Assembly: GCF_000482465.1 (NCBI RefSeq)
Contig: NZ_KI519428.1
Span: forward strand, 1-64,000
Length of the DNA: 64,000 nt
Direction: 5' to 3'
Origin: Runella limosa DSM 17973
Lineage (GTDB): Bacteria; Bacteroidota; Bacteroidia; Cytophagales; Spirosomataceae
Part shown: positions 1 to 8,658 of the stretch, piece after piece
Numbering within the stretch: the stretch's first letter is position 1
Layout of the letters: every line of letters begins with the position of its first letter
Translations under genes and position numbers: made by a program
Notes under the pieces: model-generated
Told to the model about the DNA's origin: nothing
What the model saw: only the letters and a program-made list of their open reading frames with translations
The model's database searches: none

Positions 1-1
1 T

Positions 2-274
2 AAACAAGTCAAACAAGAATTCACAAAACCTGCAACACCCCAACAAGATGCGCACATCGAAGCCTACCATTCCATCATGGAAAGCTCTGTATGTCAGAGG
101 TTTGAATTTGACGATTTGAAGCAAGCTCGAGAAACATTGGAGGAATTTAGAAGTTTTTATAATTTCGAGAGAATACATGGAGGAATCAACTTTCAAAGCC
201 CTTACAAGTATTTGCTCAAACATAACATTGACATGAAAAATTTAACTCAAAATAAGACAAAAATCTGTGCTTGA
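2..274 (+). CDS. IS3-like transposase, C-terminal end of integrase core (partial at window start)
   Basis: The reading frame is open from base 2 and ends at the stop at 272-274, giving about 90 residues of the C-terminal part of a DDE integrase (rve) core. The phrase DAHIEAYHSIMES carries the likely last acidic residue of the DDE triad (codon 59-61), followed by the FYNFERIHGG and SPYKYL blocks typical of the end of IS3-family OrfB proteins. An ATG at 77 lies inside this frame and is not a real start. The rest of the element lies to the left of the window, so whether the transposase is intact cannot be judged. The right end of the element probably falls shortly after the stop, around 300-325, but no terminal repeat can be confirmed without the left end. 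Family assignment is fairly sure; the exact IS is not known. Confidence 0.75.
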   Translation, partial: KQVKQEFTKPATPQQDAHIEAYHSIMESSVCQRFEFDDLKQARETLEEFRSFYNFERIHGGINFQSPYKYLLKHNIDMKNLTQNKTKICA

Positions 275-309
275 AGTCTCTAACTTTCTATCATTTACGT
301 GTCCAATAA

Positions 310-606
310 TTAGCGGTTAGCACACCAATATGCACTTCTATCAGTTTCTGTAATATGTTGCCGACTAATTCTTAAGGAGTTTGGGCTAGTAAAAAAGCGT
401 TCAGTTGAAATGCTTCCTGTAAAGTCTTTTGATTCGGTCGGATTTCCAAACTGCCCGTATTTATGAGATTCATATTTCCAATACACACTGCCCATACTGA
501 TTGAGCCATCTTGCAAAAGTTCAATATTTACTTTTTGACTTACATTATCTGATTTGCAACCAGTCATGTAAATCAGCAATGGCAGGGTAAAAAAGTATAA
601 CCGCAT
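310..606 (-). CDS. short putative lipoprotein, possibly truncated at its 3' end by the neighbouring IS
   Basis: From the ATG at 604-606 this reads 98 residues with a lipoprotein signal: a hydrophobic stretch ending in the lipobox-like LIYMTGC, then a short secreted domain. Longer in-frame starts exist (up to 726) but would place 29-40 polar and hydrophobic residues before the signal and would run into the palindrome at 671-791, so the shorter start is preferred. The mature part has a beta-rich look, and the phrase SPNSLRISRQ near the end resembles the middle of jelly-roll carbohydrate-binding-like domains, which usually continue further. The protein stops 36 bases after the IS transposase stop codon, so the last few residues may be encoded by the IS end. 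Function unknown; it could be a remnant and not a working gene. Confidence 0.5.
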   Translation of the reverse strand: MRLYFFTLPLLIYMTGCKSDNVSQKVNIELLQDGSISMGSVYWKYESHKYGQFGNPTESKDFTGSISTERFFTSPNSLRISRQHITETDRSAYWCANR

Positions 607-670
607 TAAGTTTTTGTGTTTATCTGATTGTTCTTCCATGTTGTTAATTAGCATTACCATCAGCGGAAAA

Positions 671-791
671 GCATTTGTGCAGGGCGGGATTAGTAGCACT
701 ATCGTTTCCACACGCACAAAAGTCAATAGAAAGCAACAAAGTTCAATTTAGCACGTCTGCCTGCCTTGCCACAAATGCAATGTTGTATGCC
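671..791. repeat. imperfect palindromic element left of the large GHKL-NOV gene
   Basis: GCATTTGTG at 671-679 is the exact reverse complement of CACAAATGC at 770-778, and the pairing continues imperfectly inward (CAGGGCGGG at 680-688 against CCTGCCTTG at 760-768). The word TTGTATGCC follows at 783-791 and recurs in inverted orientation at 5774-5782 on the other side of the large gene. The arms are about 90 bases apart. The layout resembles recombination sites that fold as single strands (attC-like) or dispersed palindromic repeats of Bacteroidota; which of these it is cannot be decided from one copy. No coding function is seen between the lipoprotein start at 606 and 814. Confidence 0.5.
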
Positions 792-813
792 GTTTTTGTT
801 CGTTATCAAGTAG

Positions 814-3800
814 TTACGTTAAAGTTAGAAACACTCTACCGCCTTTTATCGTTTCCGTTGCTGATAAATAAGGAACTACTTTTCCTGTTTCTATCCACTC
901 CCAAAGATTGTCTATATGAACAGAATTTGGATTACTTTCTACGTTGAAAATTCGGTAAATTTGATAACTTTTTCCGTTCTGAACACAATCAAGGAAAAAC
1001 TCCCATTCATTACTTGTCAAGTAGAAAGTCCTTTTTTGTTGTGGTGTCCCTTTACAATCAATGTAATGCAAAACAGTTCCGTTTTTATTCAGAATTTCAA
1101 AGTCGTGATTTTTCCAACTTTCTTCAAATTGTTCTGTGTCTTCGTTGTAGTTTAACCACTTCACTATTTGAGAATGATAACTTTTTTTCAAAATATTAAA
1201 GAGATATTCTTCGCTTTTCTCCTTAATCTCTGTAAAATAGTCATCTGTTTTTGTTGTAGCATCATTGTTATCTCTGCCTGAAACTCGTGTAAGGCTTTCT
1301 ATAACTTGTCGTAACCTATCCACTTCGCTCTTCAGTTCTGCAACTTCGTCATTTTCTGTCTGTACTGTTTCTTTGGTTTGGTACAATAACAACAAATCTT
1401 CCGTTGAAAAGTCATTTTCTCCCGCAATTAACGAACTCAAAGCCTTTTTTATATCTGCGTTTCGATTGATAAAAATGCTGTTACTTTCGTTGATTACAAT
1501 ATCGTCTTGATTAAAACGATAAAAAACATAGTCCGTTATTTCATCAAGTTTGATAATTTTGGGCAAAGCACCTTCAAAAAGATAAATACTAAATTTATCT
1601 CCTAATTCTTCTTTCCAATTCTCGTAATAGGGTGTTTCCCATTCTATTGCTTCAATTTCCAAAAGTTCAAAATTATATTCATTTTGAATAACCAACTCTT
1701 GCCCTTTGGTTCGGTTTGAGTTGATAACTCTTACCATTTCTTCCAATACTTCAAATTCTTCTTTGCTATTCAATTCAAGTTCTTTTGATTTTATCCATTC
1801 AAAAGTATTGAAAAGCATTTTTTCGTCTGCAAGGCGACTATCCTGTGCAATTTTTGACTTGTTAAAATTACCTTGATTGAGGAATGATTTACGCAAAGAA
1901 ACCAAAATGGATTTTTCTGTAAAAACACCTAAATCTGATATAAAACTAATCTTAGTGTTATCGTTGTTAATCCACTCTTGAAAATACTCAGGTAATTCTT
2001 CAATTTCTAAGACAAATTCAGAAGGATAAACAGAATATTTTGGATTAAACCCTAATAGCTTTTTTGTTTCAGTTTCGTCTATATTTGTCCAATCAATATT
2101 CTGAATAACTGTTTTCTTATCTTTTTTATTCCATTGGTTAAATAAAAACTCAACTAAACTTAGTTTTTGTTCTTCTAGCATTTCAGTACTCAAATATGGA
2201 CATATAAAAGTACTTTCAGAAAAGTAAGGTTCTTTTGCAATCCATAAATCATTATTGTAACTTATAGGAAGTTCTAACAAATTACCAAGGCTCTTATATT
2301 TTTGATGTAGAACAATGCTTTTATCTAAAAATGGTTTATCCAAAATAAAAAACTTATATTCTACACTAACGTTTCCCCACAAAGTTTCAACTTCAAATTT
2401 ATTCAACTCAACTTCTTCAATATGTTGATTGTAAAGTAATAAAAATGCTAATTGATGTTCGTTGTTCAATAATTTTTCGCCTTCTGCAAGTAAGCAAAAA
2501 ATACTTTCTGGTTCAGGTTCTTGACTAATATTGAAAAGTAGATTTATCCTATCTTTTGAAAGCCCTAAGTCAATAAACAGTTTAAGCAACTCACTCAAAA
2601 AATTACTGTTTTGGTAGGTATTAGGTAAAATTTTGGCAAGACTCAATTCGTAATCTTCAATTTTTATTTTGTCTGCAAATGGTGGAATTTCTGCAAGTGT
2701 TAAATCTTGCTCGGTTGTTTCAATGACGATTTTTTCTCTAAATTTTGAATAGTCTGCTTCTTTAAGAATTTTGCTATCACAAGCAAAATTCAATATTTTG
2801 TATTCAAAACTTTCCTTATCGTATTGTTCGCCTGCAACAAAACGTATTTCCGACAATTCTAACAAGAATTTACGTTTTGGCTCGTCATAAGCAACGATAT
2901 CAATCAATTTAGTTTTGTAATCATCAACATCAACGCTTTCTATGAGTTGATTATAAAAAGGTTCACGATATAAAACTCCACTATCTTCTTTGGATTCGTC
3001 AAGTTCATAGGGCAACATTTTAAATGTATCAGAAAGATTATTTTCTATGAATGTTCTTACTTCTTTACTTGGGAAAACCTGAAAAATGTCCTTGGTTTTA
3101 GACGAAATGTAATACGTTTTACCTTGCTTTTCAATGGTGCACTTCTGAAAAAAGTTTTCATTGTTGCTTTTGCAAAATGCCAAAACTGCTTTTACTTCAT
3201 CAAGGCTTAGTTCTGTATTGTCGTTAATGCTTAAATCTAACAAATTAGAGTTTTTAACTTCAAAAGGTGCTTCTTTCAAATAATTAAAAACCTGTTTTTG
3301 TGGTATTTGTGTATCAGTAAGATTAAAAATTGCGTTTTGAAAATCTGAGTAACTGTTTATCTGTGAAAATTTAGAGTTATAGAAAACATCACTTGCTGTA
3401 ACAAACCTTTCATCTTCGTTTATAAAAATAAAGGCTTTCTTTTTCAAAGGTGTGTTTTTATCGTCTTCGTCATAATAAAACTTTACTTTTTGGTAAAATT
3501 CTATGATGTTTGTAACTTCTGAAATAATGCTATCCCAATTTGGAAAAATGATTTCTTGATACAATTCTTTTTCAGAAATCAAGTACTTTTTCAAACCTGC
3601 AAAATTTTCATCTGCTTTAATTTTGAATGGATTTATCCAAGTAGGTGCAGGTAAAGCACTGTCTACTAGTTCAGAAAGTGGTTTTACTTCATTTTCATTG
3701 TCGCAAAATAAAGCCAAATTCCGTAATGTTCCTTCTGCAATATTGTCAAATTTGGTGTTTTCTTGAACAAAGTTTAGGAAAAATTTTTGCTTTTCTTTGG

Positions 3801-5742
3801 GACTTAATTCGTTGTCTTCGCACTTGCTCGCAATGCTTTCGTACAAATTTTTGTCTGTTGGCAATTTTACAGAAAGTGCAGAAAAAATATTTTCGTACTT
3901 AGAAATGTCAAGTTCGGAAGTTACAAAGCCTAATTTTTCAAGTTCTGACTTAATTTTTATCGTCTTCGTGAAGTTAAAAATTAAACCATCTGTTGTTTTT
4001 AACTCGTTTGCAGAATATAAACAGTCATCTGAAAACTTAAAAAGTTTGATTTCGCAAAGCCTATTTTTAGTGGCTTTACGCAAATCACTTTTTTCAATTT
4101 CATTCAAAAATAAGTTGTACTGCTCTACATTTTGGCTTTCTATCCATTCGTTAATACAATCAAGGTCTGCATTTTCAACAATATCACGAATATCCCAACT
4201 TTCAAGCCCTAATTTATTGCTGTCAATGGCTTGTAAAGTCAAGTCAAAATCGTTATCACTTTCCCATTCAAACCATTGAATATGCTCTAACCCAAAATCA
4301 GATAAGTTAAGATTTAACTTTAACTTGTTGATTTTCACGTTTTCAGGTTCTTCTGAAAATTGATTATTTTTAGTTGGAATGTTGGCACACAAGTAATCTA
4401 ATAAATCTTCATAAAAAATGGGTTTTAACCATTCATTATTCTGTTTATCAGGCACATCAGACAAGAGTAAACAAGCATACAAACGCAAAAATTGCTCTCT
4501 ATTATTTGCTTTGTATTCATTAAGTCTTGATATAATGAAATTTGAAATAACGGGAAGTAGGTTTTTGTTTATGCTGTCTTTTTGTAATTTTCTACGATTT
4601 GCTTCATTACTAAAACTGTCGCAATGAATAATAAAACCAAAACCGTTAGTTTCATCACCCATTGGAAAATATTTATAGAAATTAGGCGAAGTCTTTATTT
4701 TTTCACTTTGTTTATAGTTGCGATAATATCCAAATGAAACTTTGATATTACACTCCTTATATTCAGGGTTTATCAAAGTAAATTCCTTAGAATTTTTGGC
4801 GATTTCAAATTCTTCTAATTCAAGGGTTTGCTTTCCGATGTCTTCGCTGTTGATATAAACTTTTTGTAGGCGTTTTAAGGTATTCATTGAATACTGAACA
4901 CCTTGTTCCAAATCTTCATAATCTCTGTCTAACATTTCTTTTTTACCTTCGCCCAAGCGTAAAAAGAAAATACTACCTTGTTTCAATACATTCATTTTGA
5001 TATTTTCTGCGTGTCGCTGAAAACTATCATTTAGAAAGTCTATCAATTCATTTAGTTCTTCTTGGCTAAATACAACTCTATCTTTATAGTGTAAATCTTT
5101 TACTGTTTCGTTAGGCTCTGCTGGAAAGTTGGTAAGAATAAGTTTTAGCAAATAAGGTGCATTTATAAACTCTTGGTAGTTTTCTTTGTTTGGTAAAAGT
5201 GGTTCAAGATGTTGTTTTTCCATTAGCCCTTGCAAGTCTTGTAATTTTGACCAACTAAAAAGAATGGGACCCTTGTATTGGTTTACAAGTTCGCTAACAC
5301 CTTCGTTTTTACCAACTAACCTATGAACCAATTTGAAACCAATACCAAACCTGCCAATTTTATCACAACTTTTTTTAGTAGTTTGGGCAATATTTAGAAC
5401 AGATTGTAAGCCTTCAATATCAAAAGGTTCTCCGTTGTTAATCGCCAAAAAGTATTTTTCGTTGTAGAAAATATAAAAATGCGTTGAGTTACAATCTACT
5501 GCGTTTTGTAGAAACTCATAAATGGCTTGTCCGTCTTCTGCAATTTTGAGAATTGAAGGCAAATAACTTGCAATATCAGGCTTATCTCCGTGATACATCT
5601 CAAAAAAGCCCTTAATCTTCTTTCCGTTCTCAGTGTGATATGTGCCAACAAAGTTTTCGTTGTGGCTTGGGCTATATTTTTCAATTTCCTTAACTTTGGT
5701 TTTGTACCAAAAACGGAAAGATTTTGCACTTTTTATTTTCAC
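814..5742 (-). CDS. giant GHKL (sacsin/Hsp90-like) ATPase with C-terminal NO VEIN (DUF3883) nuclease-like domain
   Basis: A 1642-residue cytoplasmic protein starting at GTG (5740-5742); the first internal ATG (residue 49) would remove a plausible N-terminal segment just before the ATPase domain. Residues about 60-200 form a GHKL ATPase of the sacsin type: N-box EFLQNAVD (E76, N80, D83), the NNGEPF box at 102-107 and the glycine-rich GRFGIGF at 130-136. A long middle part of about 1250 residues has no motif I recognise. A short heptad-like coiled coil lies near 1475-1500. The last 130 residues match the NOV_C/DUF3883 domain, a PD-(D/E)xK-like fold: D1547, the D1562-x-K1564-G core and the SNEWEFF block. 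No signal peptide or membrane segment is visible. The ATPase plus NOV_C order is that of the plant NO VEIN protein. DUF3883 domains also occur at the ends of restriction-like and helicase proteins in bacteria. Base use is AT-rich compared with the genes from 6121 onward. A role in defence is inferred from domains and context only. Confidence 0.8.
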   Translation of the reverse strand: MKIKSAKSFRFWYKTKVKEIEKYSPSHNENFVGTYHTENGKKIKGFFEMYHGDKPDIASYLPSILKIAEDGQAIYEFLQNAVDCNSTHFYIFYNEKYFLAINNGEPFDIEGLQSVLNIAQTTKKSCDKIGRFGIGFKLVHRLVGKNEGVSELVNQYKGPILFSWSKLQDLQGLMEKQHLEPLLPNKENYQEFINAPYLLKLILTNFPAEPNETVKDLHYKDRVVFSQEELNELIDFLNDSFQRHAENIKMNVLKQGSIFFLRLGEGKKEMLDRDYEDLEQGVQYSMNTLKRLQKVYINSEDIGKQTLELEEFEIAKNSKEFTLINPEYKECNIKVSFGYYRNYKQSEKIKTSPNFYKYFPMGDETNGFGFIIHCDSFSNEANRRKLQKDSINKNLLPVISNFIISRLNEYKANNREQFLRLYACLLLSDVPDKQNNEWLKPIFYEDLLDYLCANIPTKNNQFSEEPENVKINKLKLNLNLSDFGLEHIQWFEWESDNDFDLTLQAIDSNKLGLESWDIRDIVENADLDCINEWIESQNVEQYNLFLNEIEKSDLRKATKNRLCEIKLFKFSDDCLYSANELKTTDGLIFNFTKTIKIKSELEKLGFVTSELDISKYENIFSALSVKLPTDKNLYESIASKCEDNELSPKEKQKFFLNFVQENTKFDNIAEGTLRNLALFCDNENEVKPLSELVDSALPAPTWINPFKIKADENFAGLKKYLISEKELYQEIIFPNWDSIISEVTNIIEFYQKVKFYYDEDDKNTPLKKKAFIFINEDERFVTASDVFYNSKFSQINSYSDFQNAIFNLTDTQIPQKQVFNYLKEAPFEVKNSNLLDLSINDNTELSLDEVKAVLAFCKSNNENFFQKCTIEKQGKTYYISSKTKDIFQVFPSKEVRTFIENNLSDTFKMLPYELDESKEDSGVLYREPFYNQLIESVDVDDYKTKLIDIVAYDEPKRKFLLELSEIRFVAGEQYDKESFEYKILNFACDSKILKEADYSKFREKIVIETTEQDLTLAEIPPFADKIKIEDYELSLAKILPNTYQNSNFLSELLKLFIDLGLSKDRINLLFNISQEPEPESIFCLLAEGEKLLNNEHQLAFLLLYNQHIEEVELNKFEVETLWGNVSVEYKFFILDKPFLDKSIVLHQKYKSLGNLLELPISYNNDLWIAKEPYFSESTFICPYLSTEMLEEQKLSLVEFLFNQWNKKDKKTVIQNIDWTNIDETETKKLLGFNPKYSVYPSEFVLEIEELPEYFQEWINNDNTKISFISDLGVFTEKSILVSLRKSFLNQGNFNKSKIAQDSRLADEKMLFNTFEWIKSKELELNSKEEFEVLEEMVRVINSNRTKGQELVIQNEYNFELLEIEAIEWETPYYENWKEELGDKFSIYLFEGALPKIIKLDEITDYVFYRFNQDDIVINESNSIFINRNADIKKALSSLIAGENDFSTEDLLLLYQTKETVQTENDEVAELKSEVDRLRQVIESLTRVSGRDNNDATTKTDDYFTEIKEKSEEYLFNILKKSYHSQIVKWLNYNEDTEQFEESWKNHDFEILNKNGTVLHYIDCKGTPQQKRTFYLTSNEWEFFLDCVQNGKSYQIYRIFNVESNPNSVHIDNLWEWIETGKVVPYLSATETIKGGRVFLTLT

Positions 5743-6060
5743 GTTCTTTGTTGATTGTGTCGTTTCTTAAAATGGCATACAATGAGTGGATAGACACCAC
5801 TCTATCGTTATTAAATATTTGCAACCGTTTGTTACGTCACCTATCTCCGCTTTGCATGAGCTTGTTTCATCTCTCAAACAAACTTCCACCCACAGCCACG
5901 TTTCGCCACCCGCTTGTCCTTCATTTTGATACTTCGTTTACTGAGCGTTCACAAATTAAAAAACATAAATTCAAACCCCCAACTATCCTAACGAATTTTT
6001 TTTTCGGTAAAATTGGCGAACTGAAAATGGGTAAAAAGGGGAGGGGGTGGGGCATACAGA
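5743..6060. other. non-coding AT-rich stretch upstream of the large gene
   Basis: No convincing gene is seen here; the open frame 5724-6116 on the + strand has no domain, no upstream signal and odd composition. The stretch begins with the start region of the large − strand gene, contains the inverted copy of the flanking word (GGCATACAA, 5774-5782) and right beside it a small hairpin (GAGTGG 5784-5789 with CCACTC 5797-5802). A purine-rich tract (near 6025-6055) closes it before the terminator of the next gene. The promoter of the large gene should lie here, but no clear TAnnTTTG was found. Confidence 0.5.
5774..5782. repeat. inverted copy of the 9-bp word flanking the large gene
   Basis: GGCATACAA here is the reverse complement of TTGTATGCC at 783-791. 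The match extends loosely into a T-rich run on the gene side (GCC followed by N then TTTT in both copies). The two copies face each other across the 1642-codon gene. A 9-bp match alone could be chance within a few kilobases, but the positions, each within 35 bases of one gene end, make it worth recording. Confidence 0.4.
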
Positions 6061-6099
6061 AACAAAATAGCACGAGCTTTTTGCCCGTGCTATTTTGTT
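6061..6099. terminator. perfect 14-bp stem-loop after the lipoprotein gene
   Basis: Bases 6061-6074 pair perfectly with 6086-6099 around an 11-base loop. The arms carry A-rich and T-rich outer ends, so it can act as an intrinsic terminator. It lies 21 bases beyond the stop codon of the − strand gene 6121-6846 and marks the edge between ordinary chromosome and the AT-rich left region. Confidence 0.8.
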
Positions 6100-6120
6100 A
6101 TTTTGGTACTTTATAAAATG

Positions 6121-6846
6121 TTACTGCTTCGTCAACGACGCCTTGATTTGGGTATAATACAAGGTGGTCAATCCCTCAAAACCCGAATCGGTGCCTACGA
6201 TGAGCCAAAGCTCGCCTTTGTCGTTGGTCTTGGCTGAGAAGGGCGTTTGGCTGTTGGTACGTTTGATGATTTGGTATTTCACATCCTCACCTTCAATGCC
6301 AATCGTGCCAAGGAGTACGGCGTCCTTACCACCTTCACTTTGTGCGCCTTTGTCCCAGTTGAGCTTCCACTGTCCCGTGTTGTCTTTGGCGCGTTGGGGC
6401 TCTGTGCCCGAAGCGCCTGCTTTTAAATACACAGATCCGCCAGGTGAACCGCCGATGCCAACGCTGTTTTGGGGATATTTAGAGGCCAATTCTACCTCAA
6501 ACCCGATTTTATAGGTTTGGTTGGGCGTCAATCCCGTCAACTTACGGCTCAAATACATAAAGGCATCGTCGCTGCGGTTGTGACTCTGAATCATCATTGA
6601 TTTTTTGAGGGTGTCCGTCGGCAATGCCGCAATCTTAGAACTAAACTCCATGATTCCCTCTTGCTGTTCGTTGTAATCGACCAAACCAGCCGTCCAACTA
6701 TCCGCTCCTTTGTTGAAGTCGGTGGTGAAGGTTGGGTTGGGGTTCGGCGTTTCGTTTTCGGTGTTACAACTGCTCAATCCCATGGCGAGAACGGTTCCAA
6801 AGGCCCAAATAACGTTTTTGACGGGGGCTACTGATACTACTTTCAT
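6121..6846 (-). CDS. secreted lipoprotein of unknown function
   Basis: A 241-residue protein with an N-terminal hydrophobic segment ending in a lipobox (GLSSC, Cys27), then a Pro/Asn-rich linker (NPNPTF) and a beta-rich domain. The opening DFNKGADSWTAGLVDYN and the YLSRKLTGLTPNQTYKIGFEVEL block are typical of jelly-roll domains found on Bacteroidota surface lipoproteins, where they often bind carbohydrate. No catalytic motif is visible. The gene stands alone between an AT-rich region and divergent sufB, and is closed by the stem-loop at 6061-6099. Lipoprotein status is well supported; the role is not known. Confidence 0.8.
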   Translation of the reverse strand: MKVVSVAPVKNVIWAFGTVLAMGLSSCNTENETPNPNPTFTTDFNKGADSWTAGLVDYNEQQEGIMEFSSKIAALPTDTLKKSMMIQSHNRSDDAFMYLSRKLTGLTPNQTYKIGFEVELASKYPQNSVGIGGSPGGSVYLKAGASGTEPQRAKDNTGQWKLNWDKGAQSEGGKDAVLLGTIGIEGEDVKYQIIKRTNSQTPFSAKTNDKGELWLIVGTDSGFEGLTTLYYTQIKASLTKQ

Positions 6847-7044
6847 TGCTGTTTTTTTTCGTTTTTTAAATGAATAATGGTGAATCCAAGGCCTCGGAAA
6901 TCAGTGAAATGACGTGGATGGTGCATGGAAGGTTGGAATGGAGGCGAAAAAAAAGAGTTGTTTTTTCGGCTTGGGCAGGACAAGTGGCGGTAGCTCTGAG
7001 GGTTGGGAATCGCCCTATCTGTTCTTATTTAGATTTTTTTTAAA

Positions 7045-7052
7045 TATATTTG
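7045..7052 (+). promoter_or_regulatory. Bacteroidota-type -7 element upstream of sufB
   Basis: TATATTTG fits the TAnnTTTG consensus used by the Bacteroidota primary sigma factor. It would start transcription near 7059, leaving about 60 bases of leader before the sufB ATG at 7121. A matching -33 TTTG is not clear. Confidence 0.5.
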
Positions 7053-7120
7053 CGCCCAAAATAGAACATTACTCTCCCGTTTTTTGTTGGAAATTTAGAA
7101 TAAACGCATATCTATACGCG

Positions 7121-8566
7121 ATGAGCAAAGAAGTTGAATTGTTAGAAGAAATAACCAATTCGGAATACAAATATGGTTTCGTGACGGATATTGAAGCCGA
7201 AGAAGCGGAGCCAGGACTTTCCGAAGACACAGTTCGTTGGATTTCAGCAAAAAAAGAAGAACCCGAATGGATGACCGAATGGCGTTTGAAGGCGTTCCGC
7301 GTGTGGCAAACCATGGTAGAACCCAAATGGCCAAACGTTCATTACCCTCCCATCGACTTCCAAGTCATTAAATATTACTCGGCCCCAAAACAGAAAAAAA
7401 CGGTCAACTCACTCGACGAAATCGACCCTGAGTTGCGTCGTACTTTTGAGCGTTTGGGCATTTCGCTCAACGAGCAAAAACGCCTGTCGGGCGTGGCTGT
7501 CGATGCCGTTATCGACTCAATTTCGGTTACTACAACCTTTAAAGGTGAGCTAAAAAAACAAGGAATTATTTTCTGTTCTATCAGCGAAGCCATCAAAGAG
7601 CATCCTGACTTGGTTCGTAAGTACTTAGGCTCGGTAGTACCTGCCAAAGATAACTTTTATTCAGCGCTCAACGCTGCCGTTTTCTCGGATGGCTCGTTTT
7701 GCTATATCCCCAAAGGCGTGCGTTGCCCCATGGAACTTTCGACCTATTTCCGTATCAACGCGGCAGGAACGGGGCAGTTTGAACGTACGCTTATCATTGC
7801 CGACGAAGGTTCGTACGTGAGCTACTTGGAAGGCTGTACGGCCCCTATGCGCGACGAAAATCAGTTGCACGCGGCGGTGGTAGAAATCATTGCGCACGAA
7901 AAAGCCGAAGTAAAATACAGTACCGTTCAGAACTGGTACCCAGGAGATAAAGACGGTAAAGGTGGGATTTATAACTTCGTAACAAAGCGTGGTCTTTGCG
8001 AAGGCGCTAACTCTAAAATCTCTTGGACGCAGGTAGAAACAGGCTCGGCCATTACGTGGAAATACCCTTCGGTTATCTTAAAAGGTGATAACTCAATTGG
8101 AGAGTTTTACTCGGTGGCGGTGACCAACAACATGCAAGAAGCTGATACTGGTACCAAAATGATACACATTGGAAAAAATACCAAAAGCCGTATTGTATCA
8201 AAAGGTATATCAGCAGGAAAAAGCCAAAACTCCTACCGTGGTCTTGTAGAGGTATTCAAGCGTGCCGAGAACGCGCGCAATTTCTCACAATGTGACTCGT
8301 TGTTGTTGGGTGATACTTGCGGTGCGCATACCTTCCCGTACATTGAAGTGAAAAACTCAAGCGCGACGGTAGAGCACGAAGCAACGACCTCAAAAATTGG
8401 CGAAGACCAGTTGTTTTATTGTAACCAACGCGGTATTCCAACCGAACAAGCCGTGGCGTTGATTGTCAACGGCTACGTGAAAGAGGTTTTAAACCAACTT
8501 CCAATGGAGTTTGCGGTAGAAGCCCAGAAATTGTTAGAAATCAGCTTGGAAGGTTCGGTAGGATAA
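7121..8566 (+). CDS. sufB: Fe-S cluster assembly scaffold SufB
   Basis: SufB is the scaffold subunit of the SufBCD complex that builds iron-sulfur clusters in the cytoplasm. The 481 residues from the ATG at 7121 match the usual SufB length; the frame stays open to 6914 but that extension is not SufB-like. Recognisable blocks include [20 protein letters not shown], the [19 protein letters not shown] segment, the EGCTAP motif, and the C-terminal [17 protein letters not shown] block with the conserved Cys and the following EHEATTSKI. In most relatives sufB heads a sufBCDS operon. Here the next gene is an unrelated molybdopterin oxidoreductase, and a terminator follows at 8610-8646, so the partner genes must be elsewhere. 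Identification is very secure. Confidence 0.95.
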   Translation: MSKEVELLEEITNSEYKYGFVTDIEAEEAEPGLSEDTVRWISAKKEEPEWMTEWRLKAFRVWQTMVEPKWPNVHYPPIDFQVIKYYSAPKQKKTVNSLDEIDPELRRTFERLGISLNEQKRLSGVAVDAVIDSISVTTTFKGELKKQGIIFCSISEAIKEHPDLVRKYLGSVVPAKDNFYSALNAAVFSDGSFCYIPKGVRCPMELSTYFRINAAGTGQFERTLIIADEGSYVSYLEGCTAPMRDENQLHAAVVEIIAHEKAEVKYSTVQNWYPGDKDGKGGIYNFVTKRGLCEGANSKISWTQVETGSAITWKYPSVILKGDNSIGEFYSVAVTNNMQEADTGTKMIHIGKNTKSRIVSKGISAGKSQNSYRGLVEVFKRAENARNFSQCDSLLLGDTCGAHTFPYIEVKNSSATVEHEATTSKIGEDQLFYCNQRGIPTEQAVALIVNGYVKEVLNQLPMEFAVEAQKLLEISLEGSVG

Positions 8567-8609
8567 TTTTCTACAGAATTTACCTCTTTAGATAAAGTAA
8601 CCAACTACG

Positions 8610-8646
8610 ACGGTATGGCTTTTTAAGGAAAGTCATACCGTTTTTT
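8610..8646 (+). terminator. intrinsic terminator after sufB
   Basis: Bases 8610-8620 pair with 8631-8641 with one mismatch, followed by a T run to 8646. It ends sufB transcripts only 12 bases before the start codon of the next gene, so that gene must either have a promoter overlapping this hairpin or depend on read-through. Confidence 0.75.
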
Positions 8647-8658
8647 ATTGGCAAAAAG

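Noticed and set aside
5724-6116. 130-codon open frame on the + strand upstream of the giant gene
   Set aside because: No domain, no signal, mixed low-complexity end, and it overlaps the start of the large gene and a terminator.
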